The notes: generated from the sequence alone by a model not told the origin. A stretch of DNA of 64,000 nucleotides from Owenia fusiformis (GCA_903813345.2 CAIIXF020000004.1:15795513-15859512), one strand, 5' to 3'. Shown: positions 46,002-57,906, numbered from the stretch's first letter. A program made the numbers and translations.

Positions 46002-47792
46002 AACTAGACATGTAAATTGAACAAGTTCAATTTAAGACTCCAGATTTAATACTTTTTTTAAGCTGAGTCATCCAAATACTTGTAAGCTGAGTCATTCAGA
46101 ATAAGCTGAGTCAGCTAGAATATAGACATTTAGACAACTCTTAAGAATGTTATCTTCGACTCCATTGGCTTAACATGGGGATATCATATCAACTTTTCGA
46201 GACTTCAAACCGCTATAACTATCTAATCAGAAGTTGGATCGAAATTTGGTTTAAAGATTCTGATTCCTGAGAAAATTCTACCCTTAATTCATAACTCATA
46301 CGTTAAATTTGGAGAAACTTTCATGTTGACCTACTTTTCGGACACTATATCTCAAAAGTGGGTCAAAATACTTTCTGACGGCAAAAGGCTAACACTATTA
46401 GCACACTCTTTGCTACATGTATACAAAATTTTGAAGCAAATAATTAAAGTGTAGTGTCAGAATCGCAAAAATAAGTTAAAACTATAAATTTGAACCAGAT
46501 TTTGACCTAGGCATTTTGGTGACCAAATTGTGAAGCTAGCTAGCTTTTGAGGTCCCTTTCTTTGATAGGCTTTCATTATGTGAAGCTGTACTCAGTCTTT
46601 ATCTCGTATTTTACACTTCAAAAAATCTTTTTTCCCATTGCCATAACATGGGGCACCAAATTTAGCGATTTTTGAGCTTTCAAAACTACATAAATTCCAA
46701 ACCAAAAGTCGGATTGAAATTTGGTTTGCAGATTTGGATTCCTGAGAAAATTCTACCCTCAATTCATAACTCATACGTTAAATTTGGAGAACTTTTTAGT
46801 TTGACCTACTTTTCGGACACCATATCTCAAAAGTGGGTCAAAATACTTTCTGACGGCAAAAGGCTTACACTATTAGCACACTTTTGGCTACCTGTATACA
46901 AAATTTTGAAGAAAATTATTAAAGTGTAGTGTCGGAATCGTAAAAATAAGGAAAAACAATAAATTTGACCTAGATTTTGACCTAGGCATTTTGATGTCCA
47001 AATTTTGAAGCTAGGTAGCTTTTGAGGCCCCCTTCTTTTATGGGCATTCATTATGTTAAGCTGTACTCAGTCTATATCTTGTATTTTACACTTCGAAAAA
47101 GTCTTTTTTCCCATTGGCTTAACATGGGCACCAAATTTAGCAATTTCGAAACGCTATAGCTTCCGAACCGGAAGTCAGATCGAAATTTAGTTTGCAGATT
47201 TGGATTCCTGAGGAAATTTTACACTTATTTCATAACTCATACGTTGAATTTGGAGAACTTTTTCGTTTGACCTACTTTCCGGACGCAATATCTCAAAATC
47301 GGTAAAAGTAATCAAAAAACTGATTACTCACATTCGAATCGTCTTTTTCTTGGCTACACGTTAAAAAAAACTTTTTGAAAAAATATTGAAAAATGACAGA
47401 GATAATTGACAAAATGATAATTTGACCTAGATTTTGACCTTTGACCTAGATAAAAATTTGACCTAATTTCCCAGAAACTAGGTCTCATTACCTATTTAAC
47501 CATGTAAGCAGATTTCAGAAAGTCCCTCTAGTTGCTGAGAAAACTGGTTCGGAAAGAAAAATAATAATAAGAAAACTGGCAAAAGCAATAGACTCCAGAT
47601 TTTCAATCTGGAGTCTAATAAGAAGAAAAAGAATAATAAGAAAACTAACGAAAACAATAGACTCCAGATTGACATCTGGAGTCTAATAATAAAGAAAACT
47701 GGCAAAAGCAATAGACTCCAGATTTTCATCTGGAGTCTAATAAAGAAAACTGACGAAAGCAATAGACTCGAGATTTTCATCTGGAGTCTAAT
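46002..47792 (+). mobile_element. Tandem element unit 9 of 9, with four 3' hairpins
   Basis: 5' end like units 4 and 5. DR1 at 47435-47447. The 3' terminus is repeated four times in tandem (hairpins at 47590-47616, 47659-47684, 47713-47738, 47764-47789), each preceded by GAAAACTGGC- or GAAAACTGAC-like words. The array ends here. Confidence 0.75.
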
Positions 47793-47982
47793 TAGATATG
47801 GCAACAGAAAATGTAGTTCTATGTTCAGTACAGTAAGGCATATATGCAGGTAATACCATGTAATTATAGCCCACATATCCCATTCATCAATTTACAGTAG
47901 TAGCTATACTGGAATTGCAATAGCCAGTTTTTCATCTTATATTCTACCATAGTATGGTTTTTCAGTATTTTCTAAAATATCA
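47793..47982. other. Array flank, nothing recognised
   Basis: Short AT-rich unique sequence between the tandem array and the next MITE. Confidence 0.4.
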
Positions 47983-48206
47983 ATTATTACCACCTTGCCG
48001 GGCCAGTTCTAGGGGTTTTAGTGCTAGTTTAGAAGGCATTCATTCTACTATATCGACCTGAGAAATGTGTGACGTCATAGTGGTGGTCCATATGGACCGG
48101 TCTAAAATATATTCTGGACCGGCAATTTTTCCCAGGAAATTAGATATCGTTCAGTGCGTAAGATTTTCTTGCTGTTTCAGCCCTGGTCGTTAACGGTGGT
48201 AATAAT
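47983..48206. mobile_element. MITE with 12-bp TIRs ATTATTACCACC
   Basis: Begins ATTATTACCACC and ends GGTGGTAATAAT (perfect). Shares TACTATATCGACCTGAG with the element at 25679-26065. Confidence 0.6.
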
Positions 48207-48229
48207 ACTAATAACGTCATTTCTGCGAG

Positions 48230-48290
48230 CAATATAGTGAAATATTGGACCTTGGGCCTTTGGCCCTTGGTCCAATATTTCACTATATTG
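48230..48290. repeat. 61-bp near-perfect palindrome
   Basis: 48230-48251 (CAATATAGTGAAATATTGG...) and 48269-48290 are exact reverse complements; the 17-base centre is itself GGGCC/GGCCC symmetrical. Confidence 0.85.
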
Positions 48291-48780
48291 CCCTTAGAAA
48301 TAATGTTATTGTACTATTAAATCAATTTTCCTTTTTTCAGCCAAGAATTTTTCTCCAGCAATTCGTCCAAAGTTCTCTGGTGAATTCTGACTAGAGTCAC
48401 TTTTTTAGTCTTGCTCAAAGGGGGGGGGGGGGCTGTATAGAGATATTGTATATCGTATAAGAGGGTGAAAATTTATTGTATATGGTATAAGAGGTGTAAA
48501 AAATATGGTATATGGTATCTCAAGGCACCAGTAGGTACACCGGTACTAATGTTACATGGTGTGCCATATCGTGTTTTAAAGTGTCTCACATTTTCATTCA
48601 AAATTTGCCATGCAAACATGTTATTCTACTTTACTGGCCCCCCTTGCTGTAACAAGGAACACAAAACACATTAAAACGTAAACATAAACCAATTAGTCAC
48701 TTCACTATGAAAGTGAGGGGTGTTAGCAAATGTGTATTAGCAGAATACGCTGTGTGCATGGACTAACTCAATATCAGTGG
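48291..48780. other. No gene seen; poly-G tract
   Basis: A G run at 48420-48432 is followed by imperfect repeats of TTGTATATGGTATAAGAGG. Similar text occurs at 54465-54530. Confidence 0.4.
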
Positions 48781-49154
48781 TCATTTACTGTGTCAGCTTA
48801 GTAACCCTTGCATATCGTGCTCACTCAAGTATTGAATAATTTTTTTATGATCTAAATGTTTGTGGTTTATAAAAAATGTGATATATTTTAGTTAGAAATA
48901 CATAAATAAATATATTCATTCAAATAGCACTAGAATGCGGGAGGAAAGAGCAATGGTGACAAAATACTGTCATTTACTGTGTCAGCTTAGTAACCCTTGC
49001 ATATCGTGCTCACTCAAGTATTGAATAATTTTTTTATGATCTAAATGTTTGTGGTTTATAAAAAATGTGATATATTTTAGTTAGAAATACATAAATAAAT
49101 ATATTCATTCAAATAGCACTAGAATGCGGGAGGAAAGAGCAATGGTGACAAAAT
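48781..49154 (+). repeat. 189-bp tandem duplication
   Basis: 48781-48969 and 48970-49154 are identical over about 185 bases (TCATTTACTGTGTCAGC ... GGTGACAAAAT). No substitution was seen, so the duplication is recent or an assembly feature. Confidence 0.9.
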
Positions 49155-49197
49155 GCAGACAGAATTTTCCGTAACTTACGGAAAATTCTGTCTGCAT
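49153..49197. repeat. 45-bp perfect palindrome
   Basis: ATGCAGACAGAATTTTCC plus GTAA, one central C, then the exact complement: 22-bp arms with a 1-base spacer. Directly abuts the end of the second 189-bp repeat. Confidence 0.92.
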
Positions 49198-50640
49198 CAT
49201 TACATATGCTAATATAGTAAGAGGCTTTATTTGGTCTTAATAGTAATCAGAGAAAGGACCACGGAAGGTATCGCAACAGATTTCAAACTATCATATGTTG
49301 GATTTCGGCTATTTATCGGGGATTTGAACAGTAACATATGTTAGACCACCCTTATAAAAAATTCAACCTTGAAAGTCCGAATTTAAACCGTTTCCATCAA
49401 TCATTGAATACTGATTGTTTCAACTACTAAGATCAAAGGAAAAACCATTGTACAATGATTCGCAATCATTGTGCAACCATTGCATTCAACCAAGCAAAGT
49501 CAACTCTTTTTCAACGACTGCGCAACCATTTCTATACAATCATTGTAATCTGCAACCATTGTAAACTGCAACCATTTCACATTGAAATGTAAACGGTTGC
49601 AATATGTTTTGTTCAATGATTACATAGTTCAACCCCTGCAACCATCCTGAATTAGTATCATTCCAATAAAATAATCATTTTACCTGAATTTAAATTATCT
49701 TTAAGTAAGGATTTGAATCTACCTCTATTCAACAACAGTATATTAGTATATTTTTTCTGCAAGCATACATGCATGTTTATTATAGTAAATTACTAAATTC
49801 ATGTTCATATGTTTCTTTCTCCAGTACGGATTTAGGATTGCGATACCAGACTAGTTTTCCACTCAATGGCATATGATAATTTATGTTCCCTGTCATTTAC
49901 ATTAATAACACAATTAAAAGTACCATATCTAGTGTTTATTTCCCTTTATCTGATATTGCCAAAATGATGTATCTTTAATGTTAATTATGAAAAGAATTTA
50001 GCAAAATTCCAATTTTGTTAAGAAATTGACCAAGGAAAATCTTAAGATTTCCTTTAAACTTAACAAAATCACAAGATGAGACACAATGGTTTTTGTTCAT
50101 GATCAGACTGATATATGATCAAAAGAAGCAGGATATGATGTACAAAATAATGCAAACATATGTAATCACAAGTAATAATGCATTCAGGCAGCAAAGACTT
50201 AATTTTTACAGTTTCAATTGGAAAACATCTGAATTAATAATTTCAGTAAAATTTTGTCAAGGTAGATGAATTATTGCTACACCCATGATATATAAATATG
50301 TTGGTATGGGAACATATTGATATCGGAGGGTTTAGCTTAGGACCCCCACAAAAGTTTATATACAATGAACATGCCAGTAGCCAGCCCCCCTCAGCAAAAT
50401 GGGTCTTCAAATGTTTCCATGTGTAGTTAACACCTAATATCAAGAGTATGACTCACTAAAATTTGAAAAATACAAACAAGAGAACTATTTTGATATTGAC
50501 TGTATATTATGTGTGAAACACATTATTCACAACAGATTTAATTACCATGTTCTTTCTTGGCAAATATTTTTTATAACAATGCTCAACACAACAATACCTA
50601 CTACATATTGATATTCTCATGGGTTTAGGCAAATCAAGAT

Positions 50641-50734
50641 GCTTGAACAGCCAATTAAAACGGTTGAACAGCTAATTAAAATGGTTGAACAGCTAATTAA
50701 AACGGTTGAACGGCTAATTAAAATGCTTGACCAG
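50641..50734 (+). repeat. 21-bp minisatellite, 4+ copies
   Basis: GGTTGAACAGCTAATTAAAA(C/T) repeated with few changes. Confidence 0.9.
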
Positions 50735-51774
50735 AAAAAGGGTTCATAGTCCTAGTTTCTGTTATATCTATTTTCATCTTGTGTTATACTATATTACTAT
50801 ATATTTATTTTTATTCTCTATTTCATGCAGATGGGGGGGGGGGGGTAGTAAAAATTTAAATAAAAAGTGTTTTTAGATTTTTGAGGGTTTATTTCTTTAT
50901 TCAATTACTTCAATAAGTGCTGAGAAATCTCAAATAGCAAGTATATGAAACTGCAAATAATATTTTCAGATTTTTTTTATTTCATTTTTATTTAGTTTGT
51001 TTTACCATGGGCATTGAATAGATTGAAAGTCCATGGTTTTACTGTATTCACTAGGGCAGAGCATTTGTACTGAAAAGTGTTTTCAGTTTAAATAATAAGT
51101 GTTAATGATTAAAAAATAAAAACCAAAAACAGGGCTTATTTTTCAAAACTCTAAACTTTGAAAAATCTGGAGGAAAATCTGGGAGATTTTCTTTGGCAAA
51201 TTATTTATCAAGTTCTCTGTATGAAATAATTAAATTACATAGGATGCTTCCTTTATAGCAGACTCTAATCAAACTGAGAGTGTCTCTGTAATAAGGTTTG
51301 TTTTGCTTTGCCAAATTATTTTTGTTTTGTTTATGGATTAATGGATTAATAAAGTTTCTTTAGACACATCCTGAGACTGAGTCTAACTGTACTTTTAAGT
51401 TATGTTTATTGACTTAATTATCTAAAACACATCCTGTAATGTCTGATTGCTTTTTCTCTATCAAATCAATAAACAGATTATTTTCCGATTGAAGGATTTC
51501 TTACTTCGAGACACATCTTCCTTCCTTTATAATTGTGATGATTACAAGGTGAAGTGTAAATTCCAAGACTTGACCCAAGCAAAAAAATGTCAAATGTTTT
51601 TGCAATAACTTATAAAGTTTTGAAGGGATTTTGTAAAAATGATAGTCATGACAGCGAGGGGATTTAAGTTAGGTTCAATATATTTTCATTCACAAGACAA
51701 GTTTACTAAACTATTTCAGTACTTTAATCAAACCATTTTAATTCTGACATGTTAAAGAGCAAGACCAGAACAAC

Positions 51775-52657
51775 GGCAACGCCAAAGCGTAGCGAATCCC
51801 ATCGAACAGAAATGGCTGGCATTTTTACAAACGAATAGCAAATATCATAAAACAACACACCAGAAAGGCCACCATTTTCAAAATGGTTGCTCACTAGCCA
51901 AGTTGTCATCAGAAGAAATAATATGCTTTTCAGTAGCCAGCTCTAAAATTTTTGAAAAATCGCACACGTACTTGTAAAATAACACACATAAAAATGGTGG
52001 CCATTTTTCAAAATGGCCGACTACTCCCCAAAGTTTCATTAGACAATGTGTCATGCTTAAAGTATTCACATATGAAATATGAACAAAATTGCTCCACTAC
52101 TTTTCGAGTTATAGTAAAATATGTTAAAATGGCTGCCATTTTTCAAAAAAAATTTCAAAATGGCCGCCTTCTACCAAAAGTGTCTTTAGACAGTGTACAA
52201 TGCTTATAGTATTCACATACCAAATATGAACAAAATCGCTCCACTATTTTTTGAGTTATAGCAAAAATCGTAAAATGACGAGTAAAGGCCGCCATTTTTC
52301 AAGATGGCTGCCATGTGCTTCTTAAATATCTACATTTGTAGCATTATTAATGTCCTTTATAATTTTTTTACATTTAAAACATATTGATATAACAGTTTTA
52401 CATATTGCACCTAAATTACTGTAAAATCGGCACTAAAAGGGCCGCCATTTTGAAATGAGCGGCCATTTTGAAAATCGGCTTTCGAGCAGAACTTCTACCC
52501 CCATAAGGTATATGTTTACAAAATATGAACAAAATCGGGCCAACGGTATTTGAGTTATTGCCCGGACGGACGGACGGACAGACAGACGGACGTACGGACG
52601 GACGGATGGACGGAGGCGTTCCCTATATCCCTCCGAACTTCGTTCGATGGGATAATT
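51775..52657 (+). mobile_element. (GACG)n element, family A, copy 2
   Basis: Same ends as 14219-15233; here the subterminal pair ATCCCATCGAAC/GTTCGATGGGAT is perfect. The GACGGACG tract is at 52563-52613. It lies inside the 49349-52922 element. Confidence 0.75.
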
Positions 52658-52953
52658 ATTATTTTATGTTGTATTGAGATAATATTGCCATAGTTTTAAA
52701 GGGTTGCATTCGATTGAAATGGTTGCAAGAAATGCAACCAAAATTGTCAAGCGTTTACAATGGTTACATATGATTGAAACATTTTCAATGAGTTTACAAC
52801 CAAAATTGTAATGGTTGCATCGTAACAGTTGGCATGGTTGCATAAATGATCGGATCAATGATTGTACAATGATTGTGCAACGGTTTAAATTCGGACTTTC
52901 AAGGTTGAATTTTTTATAAGGGCAATGCACTCCAGATCAAGCACTCATAAAGG

Positions 52954-53380
52954 TGATAAAATAATTCAGACTTTGAGACAGGGAAGGTGCAAACACCCTA
53001 AAAACGTTTTTCCTGAATGTTGACCTGATTTTCAGCCCTTTCCACTCATGTTTTCTCAATGTTTGATGCATCCAATATGTTGCATTTTTAAACAATATGA
53101 TTCATTTTGGATAAAGTGGAAAACAATATTTCCAGTGTTTTTTTCCATGGGAAAACTCATGTCATCCATTGTTTTCAGCTTAATTTTGGTCACCCAAAAT
53201 TGATATCTTTAAAACCCCTGCATAAATCATAATTTCCTTTTAAAGATGTTAACGACCTCAAAACGCAAACATTGAAAAAACAGGTGTGGAAAGGGCAGGA
53301 AACAAGGACAACATAACAGAAAAACACGTTGATGGGGTCTTTGTACCTTCCCTGTCTCAAAGTCCAAATTATTTTATCAT
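52954..53380. repeat. Foldback with ~110 bp arms
   Basis: TGATAAAATAATTCAGACTT ... CAATGTTTG on the left is matched by its imperfect complement ending ATTATTTTATCA. It occupies the right interior of the outer element. Confidence 0.65.
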
Positions 53381-53508
53381 CTCTATTACTGCTTGTCCTG
53401 GAGTTAATGCATTGGCCTAACATATGCACATGTTTAAATCCTTACAAAATAGCCAAAATCTAACATACGATTGTCTGAATTCTGTTGCAATTCCGTCCGT
53501 GATCCTTT

Positions 53509-54213
53509 AAAAGAAAGTTACTTCTAGTTACATAGAGTAGTTTTCATTCTCATCAATAAATCTTTGCCTTGAAATCATTGGTGAAACAAGTTATTTGACC
53601 ATTATGAAAATTTACTTAATTTTGGCACACTTTTGTTCAAACAATCAAGGTCTCATCTTTCCTCTATTTCAATCTGAATTTATTTACATGGAAGTCCTTT
53701 GTTTCTGAAACTGTTTTCAATACTTAACATTTTCCAGGTGACTGTTTTACAAATAACATTATTGTGCATTGTGAATCTTCCCTATCTACCTGACAGTGTT
53801 ATGGTCAAAGTAGGTTGAAAAGAGAAGTCATGAATCTTATACCATAATATGTTTTAAATCAACATGTTTACCTGAAAATAAAATGTGGTCACAGACATAG
53901 GTGAAGCCAGGGGGGTGCGATGTGCACCCCCCCCATAACCAATAAAAACATGAAAAAGAAGAAGAAAAGAACTTTAAAATGCTGTTTATTTGAAGCTTCT
54001 AGCTCAATTTTGAGGGAAGTTGAATCAATTTGGCTACGCCCCTGCACAGATGTACCCAAATGGTGTCTTATTCATAATGTAATAAATGAAATCATTGTGG
54101 TCTGTATGTGTAGTCTATTACTCTATTTGCCTTATAATATACATTTACTGTAGTATATGTATTCTCTCCTAATATAATTTCCTAATGAGTATCCAACAGC
54201 AGGGGGGGGTAGG
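53509..54213. other. No gene seen
   Basis: AT-rich sequence; a C run at 53927-53934. The plus-strand open frame at 53920 begins in this low-complexity stretch and has no recognisable domain. Confidence 0.35.
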
Positions 54214-54420
54214 TACGAAAAATTTCGAACGGAATGCGTGACATATACGTAATTCGCGTGAAAAGTCCGAAGGAAATGCGTACATTTTTTTTCCCGCGTT
54301 CGTATTTTTGCTGTGTAGACGATCTTTTTTAGAAATTTTTCTACAGAAATATTTTTGCTTGACAATTACCAGGTAAAATGCGTATTTGCGTGACATTTTC
54401 TGTCACGCAAAAATAACTGG
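54214..54420 (-). repeat. CpG-containing dispersed repeat, copy 2
   Basis: Inverted copy of 17402-17590. Confidence 0.65.
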
Positions 54421-56051
54421 CGTGACAAATACGCAAATTGCGGGACAGTTGACAGGCCTGCCTATATGGTATAAAAGGGGTGAAAAAATATTATATATTG
54501 TATAAGAGAGTTGAAAAATATTGTATATGAATTTCCAAGACCCCCTATACAACCCCCCCCCTCAAAGACTGTATCCCCCAGGGTCTTTTAAGCAAGACTA
54601 GAGAGAAGGATAAAGGGGGGGGAGTACAGGGTCTTTTAAGCAAGACTATCACTCTTTGAGTGCGAGTCAAACCACTAGTATTTCCAGTAATTTGCACAAT
54701 ATTAATGGAATAAATAGTCCATAACTTATCAATAATTAGAATATGGTGAGAATGCAAAATCAGATATCACACCAAATAAACCTGTTTTACAGTAAGGGTA
54801 TACTGCACGCATGACATCCAAATTTCATCGAGGATGTGTGTGTAGCAATATAAGTTTGTGAAATTGCGACTTAAAAAATCACTCCAAATAAACCATTTTA
54901 CAGTACAGACAACTGCATACATGACAGCCAAATGACACAAAGAATAGGTGTAGCATATAAGCTGATCCTCTACAAACTAATTCTGTCAGATATTGCGTAT
55001 CAAATAGTAAGAAATCAAGATGGGAGAACGTAGAACAATTTGCAGTGAAAACATGAGATTTAATGAATTAGTTAGGAAGGTGACGTGAAGTTGTGAAAAA
55101 GTACAGTCATTTTGATAATATTCAACTTATCTCTTTTGAAATAAATAACTATCATGCAATAAATAAGAAACTTCAATTAAGCATAAGTGCAGAAAATGGC
55201 TAAATATAAACAGATGACAGATTTTGACTGATTACAACAATTTAATGAGAAAATTATTTATGTATATTTCATATAACTGTTTTTGTTAACATTTTTTGTT
55301 TTTTGGTGCAATTGTTTTTTGTTCTTTTTTACCAATTCTTGAGAAGAAAATAAAATATCTTTCCGAAGCTTATTGGAACAAAAAAGCATATACAACATTT
55401 TCTTAGACCTCTCAATATTATAGTTATACAAAGGATATTTTGGTTGATTTAACAAAAGGTATTCAACTTAGGTAAAAATTAAGCTAAACCTTTTATTTCA
55501 TTAACAAGATACTTTTTTTAAATCAACCAAACTTTCCTTTGTACAATTACAATATTGAGAGACCTAAACCATATCAATACCCATCCTTTGTAAAAGCTAA
55601 CATTTGAGGCACTTAATTATGTTTTGCAAACTATAGTTGGAGAGAGAGATGCTCCATTCAGAATTTTAAGTTCAACATACACTCCAAAAGCTGGAGTAAT
55701 GAAAGATAATGCCAAAAATACAAGGTTATTCCAAAGAAATAAAAGTTCATGCCAACAGAATAAAAGTTTAAACCTTTACACATTCAAGTCAGAGTTATGT
55801 CTCTCTCCAAGCAAATTCTAGTATAAAATCTAGAAGTGGAAAACTTCTGTTAATGGAACACTTTTCAGAGTCTAAAGACCAACTGATTTAATGTTAAATA
55901 AACCTCTTTAAATGGAAAACCTTCCAAGTGAAAGACTTTTGGAGGTACCAAAGGTGTTCAACTTAGACAGGATTTACTGTAATCAAGGATGATCTAGTAT
56001 GACTTAATAATTACTTAACAGGGTATATGGAATAAGATTGTCGCAGGTGTT
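54421..56051. other. No gene seen; small repeats
   Basis: GGGTCTTTTAAGCAAGACTA occurs twice (54580, 54632) next to C- and G-rich runs. The words AAATCACTCCAAATAAACC/ATCACACCAAATAAACC near 54770 and 54880 also repeat. No coding signal. Confidence 0.35.
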
Positions 56052-57906
56052 CCCTTAAGAAAAAAAAGTCATGGTAACCATGGTATTCCATGGTGAGCAC
56101 ATGGTAATCCATGGTTTTCCATGGAAATTCATGGTTTTCCATGTTATTTTCCATGGAAATTCATGGACGCCCATGGTGATCTTCCATGGATATTTACCAT
56201 GATTTTCCGTGGTAATTGGTGGTTTGATAATTGGTTTTAATGGATGTGTCATGGCTTTTACCATGACACATGGAGATGTAAAATCAACAATTTTGGTAGG
56301 ATTTGTATTTACCAAAATCTCCAAAATGAATGTTTTGATGATATATCCCAGTTGGACTTAGACTTATCATTGAGAAAAAAGGGTGGAATTTCATTTTTTA
56401 GGTTCAGCAAGAACATTCATTGAATGTTAAACTCAGCTTCCTTACAAATTAGAAAATATGTGAAAATTATATAATTTTTTATATAGAAATATGATAGTGC
56501 AGTTAATGCAGCACAGAGTAGGCCACAAGATTTCAAAAACAATTGTGCAAAGGGCTTTTGTGGAGATCAAGACTAGATAGAGATTGCTTATTTTTTAGGC
56601 CAAACACTTCTTTCCTTAGAAAAAGATTAAGTCAAACTAGCCCTAGCTCTGTTTTATTTCAATACTTTCTTTAATTTTCAGTTTTAAAAATCAATATGAA
56701 ATAATTTAATAAATAAATTTTCTTAAATTACATTTCGTACATTTGTGAATGCAATCAAAACCATGGTTTCTTTCTTTGAAGTTGAGGAAACTGCAATCAA
56801 AAGCCATGGCAGTCGGTTGATTGCAATCGAAAGCCATGCTTTTCCATTGTTATTTCTTTGATCTTTCAGAAAGTGCAATCAAAAGCCATGGTTTTCCATG
56901 GTTATTCTTTTGATCTTTTGAAAGTCCATGGTTTTCCATGGGCTATTTGTTTGGTCTTTTGGATGCAGAAAAAAGAATAATACATTAGGTTTCTAAATGA
57001 ACTTCTCCAAATTAAGTCCCATTCAACTTTTATAAGCATATTATCTCTCAAATTAATGTTAAAAAATTAATCTCTTTGCAACAGATTATAGTAGTTCATT
57101 TGTGCATAATTCTTAAATATTCTGATCTTAATTGTTATTATATTTGATAATCTTACTCTTTCTAATGCTCCCTCTTCAGTTATTATTATTGTCGGTGAGT
57201 GTAGACAGTGCAAGTCAAAAACTCATTGTTGATCAAATAAAACCAAATAGGATTTACTCCAAGTAAAAATGTTTATTCAGTCTACAATAAGGAAATCCAG
57301 TGATCTGATTTTATCACTGCTTTTGTCTTTTTTACATCAGTGCCAAAGTTAAATGATAGCAAATCCCAGCAAACAAATTATTACTTGTAATTGTGGGGTC
57401 AAATCATCAATTAAAAAAATATTAAGTAAAAAGTTCTTTGTCATATGACACTATGTACAGAATGTACTAAACATATATTCAGATTGTAAAAACATGGTTA
57501 TATTTCAGGCCTGAAACCAGCTTTTGTCAAGAAGGTTGACTTTCTCAAATATTTGAGGGGGAGGGGCATCATATTCTTCTCTCTATGATTAGTCTCAATC
57601 CAGCTTGGATACATTCGTTAAAATATTGATTCAATTTTGAAGATTTCGGTAAAAACAAAACATGCCAAAATTGTTGATTTTACAGCTCAAGTGTCATGGT
57701 AAAAACACGGCATGTCCATGAAAAAACAATTACCAAACAACTAATTACCACGGAATATCATGGTAAATATCCATGGAAGATTACCATGGGTATCCATGAA
57801 TTTCCTTGGAAAATACCATGAAAAACCATGAATTTCCATGGAAAACCATGGATTACCATGGACGCACCATGGAATACCATGGTTAACATGGCTTTTTTCT
57901 TAAGGG
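56052..57906. mobile_element. CCATGG-rich inverted-repeat element, TIR CCCTTAAGAAAAAA
   Basis: Starts CCCTTAAGAAAAAAAAGTC and ends with the complement (GCTTTTTTCTTAAGGG), flanked by TT on both sides. Arms of about 290 bp (to ~56345 and from ~57617) are imperfect reverse complements, filled with CCATGG spaced by AT-rich linkers. The centre (56755-56965) has further copies within ~60-70 bp repeats (GCAATCAAAAGCCATGG). No transposase. The TIR tip resembles that of 49349-52922. Confidence 0.75.

Larger units (their letters stand above)
49349..52922. mobile_element. DNA transposon-like element with perfect 42-bp TIRs CCCTTATAAAAAATT...
   Basis: Both ends carry the same 42-base inverted sequence, then many subterminal copies of GCAACCATT-like words (49450-49640 and, inverted, 52690-52890), which look like transposase binding sites. 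Flanking CA on both sides suggests a 2-bp target duplication. No transposase is recognisable. Inside are a 21-bp minisatellite (50641-50734), a G run (50833-50847) and a family A element (51775-52657). Confidence 0.75.
49253..53508. mobile_element. Outer inverted-ended element containing a nested element
   Basis: 49253-49345 (AAAGGACCACGGAAGG ... ACATATGTTAG) is the reverse complement of about 53415-53508 with roughly 20% differences. Most of its interior is the later insertion 49349-52922. Confidence 0.65.

Noticed and set aside
47496-47876. 126-codon minus-strand Leu/Phe-rich frame resembling membrane segments
   Set aside because: It is the translation of four tandem terminal hairpin repeats; hydrophobicity follows from T-rich composition.
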